Source: Pirellulales bacterium
GTDB taxonomy: Bacteria; Planctomycetota; Planctomycetia; Pirellulales; JAICIG01
DNA length: 47,463 bases
NCBI GenBank assembly: GCA_035533075.1
Contig: DATLUO010000114.1
Span: forward strand, 1-47,463
Reading direction: 5' to 3'
A program made the position numbers and the translations under genes. Below are positions 31,801 to 39,025 of this stretch, in pieces. Within the stretch, counting starts at the first letter, position 1. Each line of letters begins with the position of its first letter. The notes under the pieces are model-generated. The model searched no databases and was not told the DNA's origin. It saw nothing but the letters and a program-made list of their open reading frames with translations.

Positions 31801-32387
31801 ACGACCCGCGGTCGGCCGCCGACGACATAGGCCCGCGAAACGTCCTTGGCCCCGGCCAGCCGTTGGGCGATTTCTTCGCCTACGCGGCGCAGCGTCATGT
31901 CGTCCGACGTCGGGCTGGCCAGCGTCAGCGTCAAGATCGGCACGTCGTCGATCTCGACCGGCTTGACCACCCAGCCGCTGACGCCGGGCGGCACGATGTC
32001 GCGGTTCTCGTCGATCTTCTTGAACAGTTTCACCAGGCTCCGCTCGCGGTCTTCGCCCACGTAAAAGCGGACCGTGACGATCGCCTGGTCTTCGCGGCTC
32101 ATCGAGTAGACGTATTCCACGCCGTCGATCTGGTAGAGAATCTTTTCCAGCGGCGTGGCGACCAATTGTTCGACTTCGGCCGCGGCGTGTCCGGGAAAGC
32201 TCACATAGACGTCGGCCAGGGGCACGATGATTTGCGGATCTTCCTCGCGCGGCGTGACCCCCAGCGCCACCAGGCCCACCACCGTGGCCAGCAGCACCAG
32301 GACCAGCGAGAGATTCGAGTCGAGGAAAACCTTCACCACCTTATTGGTGAATTGATGTTCCTGGCCCGCGGCGTGGCCTTCGATCAT
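28836..32387 (-). CDS. RND efflux transporter, inner-membrane pump (AcrB/HAE1-like), with repeat-derived insertions
   Basis: 1183 residues. Typical RND layout: the first helix (SLVLVLLATVVGLVALGV), a porter domain, helices 2-6 with the conserved ALILSLGLLVDDPIVDVENI (Asp pair in helix 4), a second large periplasmic loop and helices 7-12 (FTATGMIGMIALSGIVTRDS). It uses the proton gradient to export substrates through a tripartite complex. The preceding gene encodes its adaptor, overlapping by ATGA at 32384-32387. No outer-membrane TolC gene is in the window. Two stretches look inserted: about residues 302-327 (family A repeat) and about 911-946 (a GA-rich palindrome with a family A scrap). Both are in frame and in periplasmic regions. 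The substrate is unknown. Confidence 0.9.
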   Translation of the reverse strand: MIEGHAAGQEHQFTNKVVKVFLDSNLSLVLVLLATVVGLVALGVTPREEDPQIIVPLADVYVSFPGHAAAEVEQLVATPLEKILYQIDGVEYVYSMSREDQAIVTVRFYVGEDRERSLVKLFKKIDENRDIVPPGVSGWVVKPVEIDDVPILTLTLASPTSDDMTLRRVGEEIAQRLAGAKDVSRAYVVGGRPRVVRVLLDPDDLAGHGISPLDVQRSISAANVHLTAGDFRAGDRVIDVAAGQRFSDAAQLGDLVVGVFNQEPVFLKDIAQVDDGPEEVASYVRHGWGPARGFTREEDFPSTLVAGAEPGHTTVEPTAGSGGQAMPAVTIAIAKKKGSNAVWVAEAVLDEAETLRRTIVPDDMQLVITRNYGLTADDKVNELVEGLAVAVVIVVALLSLGLGWREALIVAVAVPVVFGLTLAVNLLFGFTINRVTLFALILSLGLLVDDPIVDVENIARHFALRKKATRRIVLEAVAEIRPPLITATLAVIVSFLPMFFITGMMGPYMRPMALNVPVTMLMSMLVAFTITPWLAYHALRHKYEGGGTPGHGEHDAHDLQAVKQSRLYKIFYPLMAPLLHSRRVAWTFLLVIAGLTVGAMGLAATRSVPLKMLPFDNKNELLLVLDFDEGTTLERSDAAVRDFEEYLRSVPEVADFTSYVGVASPMDFNGLVRHYYLRRGDNVAELRINLAGKKNRGLQSHAIGLRMRNELQTVADRHEARLKLVETPPGPPVMASVVAEVYGQPDHRYDDLLLAADTVRARLSQEPNVVDVDDIREAAQRRLTFVTDKEKAALNGVSTEQIAQTLRAVLAGSTVGVIRNDTERNPLRIELLLPIVRRTSAADLTRLQVKGDGGQLVPLAELGRWATARVDQMIYHKNLQRVAYVFAETAGRPPADVVVDVLADRRGTLPKASVAGAQRDGESGRRGDGEIRHRSLPPSLPLSVSGTGSSNTPFTSQAPRPVEERTFFSNGSGLLWSLPAGIRVDFAGEGEWKITLDVFRDLGLAFGAAMIGIYILLVAQTGSFTIPMVVMLAIPLTILGVMPGFWLLNALQAQHVGGYLDPVYFTATGMIGMIALSGIVTRDSIILVDFIHLSLARGRSLFDAIMESRVVRLRPILLTASAAMLGAVPIIIDPIFSGLAWSLIFGLFASTLFTLFVIPVAYWLLYANVPGHGLPRSLMDAEA
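29551..29652. repeat. purine/pyrimidine palindrome with family A scrap inside the RND gene
   Basis: GGAGACGGAGAGAGGGAGAG on one side and CTCTCCGTCTCCCCGTCTCC plus CTCTCTCCGTCTCG on the other form an inverted repeat. It is followed by CGCCCCAGCCACCG, an end of the family A arm. It stays open in the RND frame and encodes the low-complexity stretch around SLPPSLPLSVSG. Confidence 0.7.
31407..31480. repeat. family A core inside the RND gene
   Basis: On the minus strand GGTGGCTGGGGCAGAGCCTG leads to a centre and closes with GGCCAGGCGATGCC, matching the family A core. The encoded segment VAGAEPGHTTVEPTAGSGGQ then AMP sits directly before the conserved AVTIAIAKKKGSNAVWVA of the pump. Confidence 0.75.
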
Positions 32388-33508
32388 GAGGCTACCCCAC
32401 GACCATTTTGGTCCGCCGGCAACACGACTTGCTCGCCTTCACGCAGACCGGAGAGCACCTCGACGTCGTTGTCAAATCGCCGTCCGGTGCGGACCGCGCG
32501 CCGCACGGTGCGGCCGCGATCGACGACGCGTACCAACTCGAGCTGCCCGACGTTGCTGACGGCCTGCCGCGGAACGACGAGCACCTCTTCTTGCTCCAGT
32601 GGAATCAGCATCCGCGCGAACATTCCGGGGTAGACGCCCTTGGGGCCGGTGCCCGCCACCTTCACCAGAAACGCCCGGCTGGCGGTCCGCGCTTCAGGAA
32701 CGATCTCGCTGATCTTTCCGCTGTAGCGCCCGCTCAGCCCTTCGATTTCCACGCCGATGTCCTGCCCCACTTCGAGCCGCTGCGCCAACGACTCGCGCAC
32801 GCTGGCGACGAGCTGCATGCGTTGAGGATCGAACATGGTGAGGAGCACTTGTCCGGGCATGACCAGGTCGCCCACGTCGACCTTTTTGTCGATCACGGTG
32901 CCGTCCATCGGCGAGAGGATGGTGGCCCAATCGAGCGTGGCCTGGACTTCGTTGACCGTCTCCTTGGCGCGGCGCAGCTCGGCTTGCAGCGAGGTGAGCG
33001 TGGTGGTGATTCTGTCGTACTCCTGGCGACTGACGGCGCCCGTTTTCACCAGGGACCCGTACCGCTGTTCATCGGTGACGGCCTGGTTATAGCCGGCCTC
33101 CGCCGAGACGGCCGCCGCTTGCGCCTGTTCGAGCTTGGCGCGCAGGTCGGCGTCGTCGAGCCGGACGAGCACCTCGCCGGCCCGCACGTGCTGTCCGGCC
33201 TTGAGGTTGACTTCGACGACGCGCGCCAGCAGCTTCGAGCCGATCGTGGTTTCGTGTACTGCCCGAATCGTTCCCACCGCCGACTCGACGAGCGGCACAC
33301 GCAGGACGCGGACCGCAACGACCCGGCCTGAAACCTCAGCCGGTTCCGCGGGACCGGGCCGTGGGGCGGCCGCCACTTTGGGTTCGAACTTCCCGGCCAG
33401 CCACAGCAAGAGCACCGTCACTCCAGCGGCGAACGCCAGCGCTATCAGGGCGCGGCCTGCTAGATCCATCACACGTCGCCAGCGTTCGGTCAGTCGGGAC
33501 ATTCGCAT
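32384..33508 (-). CDS. RND efflux membrane fusion (adaptor) protein
   Basis: About 374 residues. The N-terminal helix is ALIALAFAAGVTVLLLWLAG. The biotinyl-lipoyl half motifs are KLLARVVEVNLKAGQHVRAG and LSPMDGTVIDKKVDVGDLVM, separated by a helical hairpin (DADLRAKLEQAQAAAVSAEA and SLQAELRRAKETVNEVQATL). The barrel and membrane-proximal domains follow. This is the HlyD/AcrA family. It bridges the RND pump at 28836 and an outer-membrane channel. Its stop overlaps the pump start by ATGA. The start could be ATG 33508 or 33502. The bases upstream are a CCCTCAT tandem, not a ribosome binding site. Confidence 0.88.
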   Translation of the reverse strand: MRMSRLTERWRRVMDLAGRALIALAFAAGVTVLLLWLAGKFEPKVAAAPRPGPAEPAEVSGRVVAVRVLRVPLVESAVGTIRAVHETTIGSKLLARVVEVNLKAGQHVRAGEVLVRLDDADLRAKLEQAQAAAVSAEAGYNQAVTDEQRYGSLVKTGAVSRQEYDRITTTLTSLQAELRRAKETVNEVQATLDWATILSPMDGTVIDKKVDVGDLVMPGQVLLTMFDPQRMQLVASVRESLAQRLEVGQDIGVEIEGLSGRYSGKISEIVPEARTASRAFLVKVAGTGPKGVYPGMFARMLIPLEQEEVLVVPRQAVSNVGQLELVRVVDRGRTVRRAVRTGRRFDNDVEVLSGLREGEQVVLPADQNGRGVAS

Positions 33509-33913
33509 GAGGGATGAGGGATGAGGGATCAACGGCTGAATTGCGAAAGGCAGTTTCGATGCCAAAGCGAGTTGGGCGGCATTCCGGCCGGGATTACGAA
33601 GAAAGCTGACGCTGCGGGCGCGCCAGAATTGTGCGAAAACGCGCGCTTAGCGCGCGGCACGGCCGCGTAGCGTAAGCGTCCTCGCTTGCGCCAGTCGTGG
33701 AACGGAGACGATAGGCGATGCCCGGTTCGACGCACCGGGGCATCGCTTGGCCGCCACGCTCTTGAAGGGCGCCAGCCGCTATCAGGCCAAGCTCTGCCCC
33801 GGCCACCGGCGCGCTGGCTGAAGAATGCGGCAAATGGCTGGCGAAGGCCGGGCCTCGCGAACCGCTTTTCCTCGCCGGCAAAACGTCTCATTCTCGGCCG
33901 CGTGAAGTATCGA
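33509..33913. repeat. repeat-filled intergenic region with a family A element
   Basis: About 33716-33910 is a family A element with GATGCCCGG/CCGGGGCATC and GCCAAGCTCTGCCCCGGCCA arms. It ends in CATTCTCGGCCGCGTGAAGT four bases before the stop-side end of the DUF1501 gene. A GGGATGAGGGATGAGGGATC triplication lies at 33509-33530. No gene is supported. Confidence 0.7.
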
Positions 33914-35353
33914 TCAAGAACAAACTTCGTGAATCACGCGTCCTTGCACGTCGGTCAAGCGAAAGTCGCGGCCGCCGGAACGGAATGTGAGCCGCTCGTG
34001 GTCGAGGCCCAAAAGGTGCAAGATCGTGGCGTGCAGGTCGTGAAGGGTGCAGATGTTTTCGACCGCGAACATGCCCAGCTCGTCGGTTGCTCCGTAGACG
34101 GTTCCGCCCTTCGTGCCGCCGCCCGCAAGCCAAACGCTGAAGCCTTCGGGATGATGGTCGCGACCGTCGCGGCCGGCCGAGTGCGGCGTGCGGCCGAACT
34201 CGCCCGCCCAGACCACCAACGTGTCGTCGAACAGCCCGCGGGCCTTCAGGTCGCGAATCAAGGCGGCGATCGCGCGATCGGTGTCCAAGGCGTTCTTCTC
34301 GTGGCCCGCCTTGAGGTTGCCGTGCTGGTCCCAGGTGCCATTCGAGTTGCCGGGCGGACACGTGATCTCGACGAACCGCACGCCCGACTCGATCAGCCGC
34401 CGCGCACGCAGGCATTGAATGCCGTACAGCCGCTGGGAAGGAATGTCGGAATCAATACCGTAAAGCCGCTGGGTGGACCGCGTCTCGCGGCCCAGGTCCA
34501 GCACGTCGGGCACCAGCGATTGCATGCGATACGCCATCTCGTAGTTTTTGATCGCTGATTCCACCGCGTCGCTGCCGGCCAGCGATTGTGCGAACGCCTG
34601 GTCTTCCTCGACCAGCAACGCCAGCTTGGCCCGTTGCAGACGCGCGTCGCGATCGGCCGGTTCGATGTTTTCGATGGGAGTGCCGTCGGCGTTGAGCAGC
34701 GTCGCCTGATGGTTGGCGGGCAAAAAACCGCTGGAGAAACTTTCCAGGCCGCCGCAGGGCACCACGCCGAAGCTGAGCACCACGAAACCCGGCAGGTTCT
34801 CGTTCTCGCTCCCCAGGCCATAGGTCGTCCAGGAACCCAAGCTCGGCCGCCCGGCGTTGTTCACTCCGGTGTGCAAACGCAGCACGCCGCTGGAGTGGAC
34901 GGGCAGGTCGGCCTTCATGGAGCGAATCACGGCCAGGTCGTCGGCGCAGGCGGCGATGTGCGGAAAGAGGTCGCTGACGGGCATGCCCGACTCGCCATGG
35001 CGGCGAAATACCCAAGGACTTTTCAGCCATTGGCGGTTGCCCGAGGCCGTGGGGTTTTTCGATTCGGTAAACGGCTTGCCGTCGGCCGCGTCGAGCGCCG
35101 GTTTGGGATCGAAGGAATCGACGTGCGAGACTCCGCCGTCCATGAAGCAAAAGATGACCCGCTTGGCCCGCGGCGCGAAGTGCGGCCCCGTCGGGCTCGC
35201 TGCCGGCGCGGCTGCGGCATTGCCGTGCGATAAACCGGCCAGCGCCAACAGACCGAAGCCGTTTGCGGCGGCGGCGAGCGCTTCGCGCCGATTGAGCGCG
35301 GCGGGGCGGCGGCCGGGGCAGCGAGAGGGCGAACAACGAGTGCGGTCGATCAT
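33914..35353 (-). CDS. DUF1501 domain protein, Tat-exported
   Basis: 479 residues. The N-terminus has a twin-arginine signal (LNRREALAAAANGFGLLALA), so it is probably exported folded. The DUF1501 body includes RAKRVIFCFMDGGVSHVDSF, MKADLPVHSSGVLRLHTG, RARRLIESGVRFVEITCP and DDTLVVWAGEFGRTPHSAGR, with the RDHHPEGFSVWLAGGG motif, related to the alkaline phosphatase/sulfatase fold. The role is unknown. In planctomycetes it usually follows a large DUF1549/DUF1553 cytochrome-like gene, which is not present next to this copy. A local duplication, QRLYGIDSDIPS then QRLYGIQC, is visible near residue 310. ATG 35353 is the start. Confidence 0.88.
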   Translation of the reverse strand: MIDRTRCSPSRCPGRRPAALNRREALAAAANGFGLLALAGLSHGNAAAAPAASPTGPHFAPRAKRVIFCFMDGGVSHVDSFDPKPALDAADGKPFTESKNPTASGNRQWLKSPWVFRRHGESGMPVSDLFPHIAACADDLAVIRSMKADLPVHSSGVLRLHTGVNNAGRPSLGSWTTYGLGSENENLPGFVVLSFGVVPCGGLESFSSGFLPANHQATLLNADGTPIENIEPADRDARLQRAKLALLVEEDQAFAQSLAGSDAVESAIKNYEMAYRMQSLVPDVLDLGRETRSTQRLYGIDSDIPSQRLYGIQCLRARRLIESGVRFVEITCPPGNSNGTWDQHGNLKAGHEKNALDTDRAIAALIRDLKARGLFDDTLVVWAGEFGRTPHSAGRDGRDHHPEGFSVWLAGGGTKGGTVYGATDELGMFAVENICTLHDLHATILHLLGLDHERLTFRSGGRDFRLTDVQGRVIHEVCS

Positions 35354-35584
35354 CCTTACATGCCTACACTCTATGCCACCGCAAAGCAAGGATTGCCGCG
35401 CGGCCATCCTTGACAAGTTTGGGCCGTCGGCCTACAAAAAGGCAAGGCTTCGGCGTGGCGAACCGTCGAAGGCCCAACGTCGCCGGCGGTTCCATCAGCG
35501 ACGCGACTAAGCTCCTCAGCACCAGACCAAACGGCGCAGAGATCGGTTTTCGATTTCCATTTCATTGCTTGAGGGTCGGATCCT

Positions 35585-36712
35585 ATGAAGCTTCGCAGAA
35601 CAGCGTTTACGCTTGTCGAGTTATTGGTCGTCATCGCGATCATTGGCATTTTGATCGCGCTGTTGTTGCCGGCCGTGCAGGCCGCCCGTGAGGCGGCCCG
35701 CCGCAGTCAGTGCAACAACAATCAGAAGCAAATCGCGCTGGGGTTGTTGAACTACCACGATGTTCATAGCCAGTTTCCGCCCAGATCCATGGGAACGACG
35801 GGCTTTATGGGCAATGTCCCGAAGGGTGGCAAGGTTTGCGGCAACGGCAACGCCGCCCATTGCAACGAAAATCGTCTTAGTACCCGCGTCTTTCTGCTTC
35901 CTTATATCGAGCAGCAAGCGCTTTGGGACAACATTCGCGGTGCCGGCATACCAGGCTTCCTGCCCCAGGGGCCGGTTCCTTGGCACACCGGCTATGCGCC
36001 CTGGCTGGAAACGATTCCCGCCTATGTTTGCCCGTCGGAAACGTTTAACATGTCGCAGAACCTTTACCCAGTGGCCCGCTCGAACTATCACTTCAGCGTT
36101 GGCGACACCCTGAGCACCAATTTGAACACGAACGGGGGAACGATTCGCGGCATGTTCGGGCGCGCGATAAAGTGCTCGTTGGCCAACGTCCTGGACGGCA
36201 CCAGCAACACGGCGATGGTGGCCGAACGTTGCTTCACTTATTTCACCAAGTCTAAGAGCTTTCTGGACAAATATCCCGTCAAGAGCGGCCTCTATGCGGT
36301 GACGAACGCTGCCATACCTGCCAACTGTCTCGCTCAGGCGGCGGGCATGTATTACCACCCGGGCACCGCCTTTGCCGCCTGCTGCAATATCACCTGGGGA
36401 AGCAATCGTTGGCCCGACGGCGACCCGCCCTACTCTTCGTTCTCGACAATTTTACCGCCCAACAGCCCCAATTGCGTGATCAACGGGGCCAACGACGGCG
36501 ACCACCCGATGATCAGCAGCGTGTCGAGCAATCATCCGGGCGGCGCCTTGGTGGCCATGGCGGACGGTTCGGTGAGGTTCGTCAACGAAGGCATCGACTG
36601 CGGCATGTTGACCGTCACGGAGGTGACTTCAGGCCCCAGTCCCTACGGAGTCTGGGGCTCCTTGGGATCGAAAGACGGCGGCGAGGGAAGAACGGACACG
36701 CAGCAGTTCTGA
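35585..36712 (+). CDS. DUF1559 pilin-like protein (prepilin-type N-terminus)
   Basis: 375 residues. A type IV prepilin/pseudopilin leader and stalk ([20 protein letters not shown]) is followed by [19 protein letters not shown], the planctomycete signature. The DUF1559 body (about 35-360) has [27 protein letters not shown] and a closing [20 protein letters not shown]. Many paralogues of this family occur in planctomycete genomes. They are presumed surface or pseudopilus proteins processed by a prepilin peptidase. The ATG at 35585 has GAGGG about 11 bases upstream. The gene is single, with the stop inside a small stem-loop shared with the convergent neighbour. Confidence 0.92.
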   Translation: MKLRRTAFTLVELLVVIAIIGILIALLLPAVQAAREAARRSQCNNNQKQIALGLLNYHDVHSQFPPRSMGTTGFMGNVPKGGKVCGNGNAAHCNENRLSTRVFLLPYIEQQALWDNIRGAGIPGFLPQGPVPWHTGYAPWLETIPAYVCPSETFNMSQNLYPVARSNYHFSVGDTLSTNLNTNGGTIRGMFGRAIKCSLANVLDGTSNTAMVAERCFTYFTKSKSFLDKYPVKSGLYAVTNAAIPANCLAQAAGMYYHPGTAFAACCNITWGSNRWPDGDPPYSSFSTILPPNSPNCVINGANDGDHPMISSVSSNHPGGALVAMADGSVRFVNEGIDCGMLTVTEVTSGPSPYGVWGSLGSKDGGEGRTDTQQF

Positions 36713-36728
36713 TCGGTCTAACCGATCA
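36710..36728. terminator. stem-loop at the ends of two convergent genes
   Basis: TGATCGGT pairs with ACCGATCA around a CTA loop. The left arm includes the TGA stop of the DUF1559 gene and the right arm includes the TGA stop of the small membrane protein gene on the other strand. Short stem and no long T-run, so termination is only plausible. Confidence 0.35.
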
Positions 36729-37031
36729 AAATCGGCATCGCGATGCCGGCCAGGTCACCAGCGCCGCTCCGGCGGCGCAGATGGCCGGCGCGACCAGATC
36801 GGCCCGATGGAAGGCCATCGCCCAGGTCACAAGCACCGCCGCGCACGCAAGCGCAGCGGTCGTCAACTTTGCCGCGGCCCCGCGCACACGCTCAACGGCC
36901 CGTTGATCGTGATGCGCCAGGGTTGCCTGGCAGCCTCCGCCCGTGGGCAATCTGAGAATGCGGCCCGCATGCCGGAGCTTCTCTTCCAGCTCCCAGCCGT
37001 CGAACGTTTCCAAAAGAGTCAAGGGCGACAT
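36726..37031 (-). CDS. small hypothetical membrane protein
   Basis: 101 residues from ATG 37031. The soluble N-terminal part (LETFDGWELEEKLRHAGRIL) includes an RLPTGGGCQATLAHHDQRAV stretch. Two hydrophobic helices at the C-terminus (LACAAVLVTWAMAF and VAPAICAAGAALVTWPA) form a hairpin in the membrane. No known family. The frame extends upstream to 37094, but those residues are family D repeat and are not counted. It is convergent with the DUF1559 gene. Confidence 0.6.
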   Translation of the reverse strand: MSPLTLLETFDGWELEEKLRHAGRILRLPTGGGCQATLAHHDQRAVERVRGAAAKLTTAALACAAVLVTWAMAFHRADLVAPAICAAGAALVTWPASRCRF

Positions 37032-37053
37032 ACCAGGCGGCGTGGATTTCGAG

Positions 37054-37092
37054 GTAGGGTGGGACCAGCGAGCTTGCGAGCGCCGGCCCACC
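37054..37092. repeat. family D unit
   Basis: Starts GTAGGGTGGGACCAGCGAGC and ends CGCCGGCCCACC. It lies just upstream of, and in frame with, the small membrane protein gene. Confidence 0.75.
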
Positions 37093-37334
37093 ATCGTAGG
37101 GCGTCATGACGACACAGCATGTTGCATTCGGCAGAACGGTGCCCTCGACTGTAGCGAATCTCGTGGCACGATCGGCAGCCGCCTTATCATCGCTACGAAC
37201 TGCCGTAACGTGCCGGCTTGCAACGACCGCGCAAGTCAGCCTGTTTGCAAGTTGCCGCCCCGCGCTCTACGTTTGCAAGCCTGACCTAGGTATCGCAGAG
37301 ATTCTGTACCCTCCGCTTCACCCGGACCACGACT

Positions 37335-38249
37335 ATGTCCCAGACCGCCGTCGCCGCCGAGCTTGACCTGACGAAGTTGCTTGCCGGAGCGCAGCTTCCC
37401 GCCCTGCCCCAAAGCGCCATCCAACTGCTGGAGCTGTCGAACGACGAGCGTAACGGCCCGACGCAGTTCGCGGTGCCCATCGAGGCCGATCCAGGGCTGG
37501 CCGGTCAGGTGTTGAAATTCGTCAACTCGGCCTATTTCGGCTTCGCTCGCGAGATTTCGAGCGTCAAGCTGGCGATCACGCTGGTGGGCATGCGCACGAT
37601 CAAGAACTTTACGCTGTGGAGCGCGGTCTTCAGCCTGATGCCGAACCCCAAGTGCGGCATGTTCGACCTGCGCAGCTTGTGGCAAGACTCGCTGCGCCGG
37701 GCGTTGTTCGCTCGAAGCTTCGCCCGGATGCTCGGCATGCGTGAGGCGGAAGAGCCGTTCGCGGCGGCCTTGCTGCAAGACATGGCGGTGCCGCTCTTGG
37801 CCAGGGAGCTTTCCGCGGAATATGCCGAGCTGTTGGCCGACCGGCAGCAAGGCAAGCTGCGATTGTCGCAACTCGAACGCGAACGGTTCGGCTGGACCCA
37901 CGCCCATGCCGCCGCTCAAATGGCCCGGCAGTGGAACCTGCCCGAAGAGTTTGCCACGCTCATCGAGCGTCATACCGAGTTGGACACGCTGTTGTCGGGC
38001 GAAAATGTGCCGCCGGGCGACCTGGCCGTGGCGCTCTCGTCGTTGCTGCCGGCGGCGAGCGACGACACTTGGTGCGAAGTGGGGCAATTCGACGTTTGTT
38101 ACCAACGGTTCTGCCCCGTCGGCGGGCCACGGGCGGTCGAATTTTTGCGGACGATCGACGCGGAGTTCGTGGCCTTCGCCCCGGTGCTCAAAATCACGGC
38201 TCCCGCCCAATCGCTCGAAATGCGGTACGCCGACACGGTCACGTCGTAA
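37335..38249 (+). CDS. HDOD domain protein
   Basis: 304 residues. The HDOD domain covers about residues 15-220: ALPQSAIQLLELSND, ADPGLAGQVLKFVNSAYFGF, and SSVKLAITLVGMRTIKNFTL are its usual markers. Further on, AALLQDMAVPLLAREL and GWTHAHAAAQMARQWNLPEE recall the HD-type helices but without the metal-binding HD pair, so it is not a phosphodiesterase. HDOD proteins act in signalling, often near cyclic-di-GMP or chemotaxis regulators. No EAL, GGDEF or CheY domain is attached here. The TAA stop falls at the edge of a degenerate family D unit. Confidence 0.88.
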   Translation: MSQTAVAAELDLTKLLAGAQLPALPQSAIQLLELSNDERNGPTQFAVPIEADPGLAGQVLKFVNSAYFGFAREISSVKLAITLVGMRTIKNFTLWSAVFSLMPNPKCGMFDLRSLWQDSLRRALFARSFARMLGMREAEEPFAAALLQDMAVPLLARELSAEYAELLADRQQGKLRLSQLERERFGWTHAHAAAQMARQWNLPEEFATLIERHTELDTLLSGENVPPGDLAVALSSLLPAASDDTWCEVGQFDVCYQRFCPVGGPRAVEFLRTIDAEFVAFAPVLKITAPAQSLEMRYADTVTS

Positions 38250-38384
38250 GGTGGCACTGGCAAACTTGCGAGCGCCTGGACATCGATTTGAGGCGTCAGG
38301 TTTCAGGCATCAGGCATCAGGACAAGCAACCTGACGCCTAACGATGGTGGGCCGGCGCTCGCAAGCTGGCTCACTCCCACCCGA
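38246..38384. repeat. D/E/D composite repeat
   Basis: A degenerate left D unit (GTAAGGTGGCACTGGC), a family E palindrome (38292-38340: GGCGTCAGGTTTCAGGC ... AACCTGACGCCTAAC) and a right D unit (GGTGGGCCGGCGCTCGCAAG...CTCCCACCC). Same architecture as 14508-14668. The left terminus contains the TAA stop of the HDOD gene. Confidence 0.7.
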
Positions 38385-38495
38385 CGCCCGGCGCTTTGGC
38401 GGCGGGGGGCATTTGAGCAAACGCTGACGGCGCATAGAATAGCGGTAAAGAGCATGCCCGTCCGAGGCCGTGATTGATGAGGGAGGGAGCGAACC

Positions 38496-39011
38496 GTGTC
38501 GGGAAGCAACCGCACCCGCGTGCAGCGGGTTCTACGAGAGGTCGAAGGGTATTTGGAGCTTGGCATGCCCCAGACCGCCCTCGATCTGCTCTCGCGGCTG
38601 GACGACCCCGGCACGTTCCGCGGCCAGAAGCTCTACCTGACCGGCGAGGCCTTGCGGGCCTTGCAGCGGCACGCCGAAGCGATCGCCGCGCTCGAACAGG
38701 CCGCCGACCTGCTGCCGAGCAAGCTCGACATCTGGCTGGCGCTGGGCTGGTGCCGCAAACGCACCGGGCGGCTCGATCTGGCCATCGGCGCGTTGGAGCG
38801 GGCGGAGGAAGTCAGCCCGGAAGAAGCCGTCGTGCATTACAACCTGGCCTGCTATTGGAGCCTGGCCGGCAAAAAGCAGCGGGCATTGGCCTACCTTTCA
38901 CGGGCCATCGCGCTCGATTCGAACTACCGAGACATGATCGTCGATGAGCGCGATTTCGACCCCATCCGCTCCGATCCCGAGTTTCGGGCGTTGACGCAGA
39001 TCATCGTCTAG
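38496..39011 (+). CDS. TPR-repeat protein
   Basis: 171 residues with three to four tetratricopeptide repeats: GYLELGMPQTALDLLSRLDD, GEALRALQRHAEAIAALEQA, LGWCRKRTGRLDLAIGALER and NLACYWSLAGKKQRALAYLS. TPR proteins are adaptors that hold protein complexes. The C-terminus (DMIVDERDFDPIRSDPEFRA) is the usual ending of single-gene TPR proteins of this group. It starts with GTG 38496, seven bases behind GAGGGAG. No signal peptide, so it is cytoplasmic. The partner is unknown. Confidence 0.85.
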   Translation: MSGSNRTRVQRVLREVEGYLELGMPQTALDLLSRLDDPGTFRGQKLYLTGEALRALQRHAEAIAALEQAADLLPSKLDIWLALGWCRKRTGRLDLAIGALERAEEVSPEEAVVHYNLACYWSLAGKKQRALAYLSRAIALDSNYRDMIVDERDFDPIRSDPEFRALTQIIV

Positions 39012-39025
39012 CCGATCACGGGCCC

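Noticed and set aside
30648-32633. 661-codon open frame on the plus strand
   Set aside because: Antisense to the RND pump; His/Gln/Asp/Arg-rich translation typical of the shadow of a GC-rich gene.
37110-37334. Sigma-54-like TGGCAC box near 37170
   Set aside because: The GC element at -12 does not follow at the proper distance.
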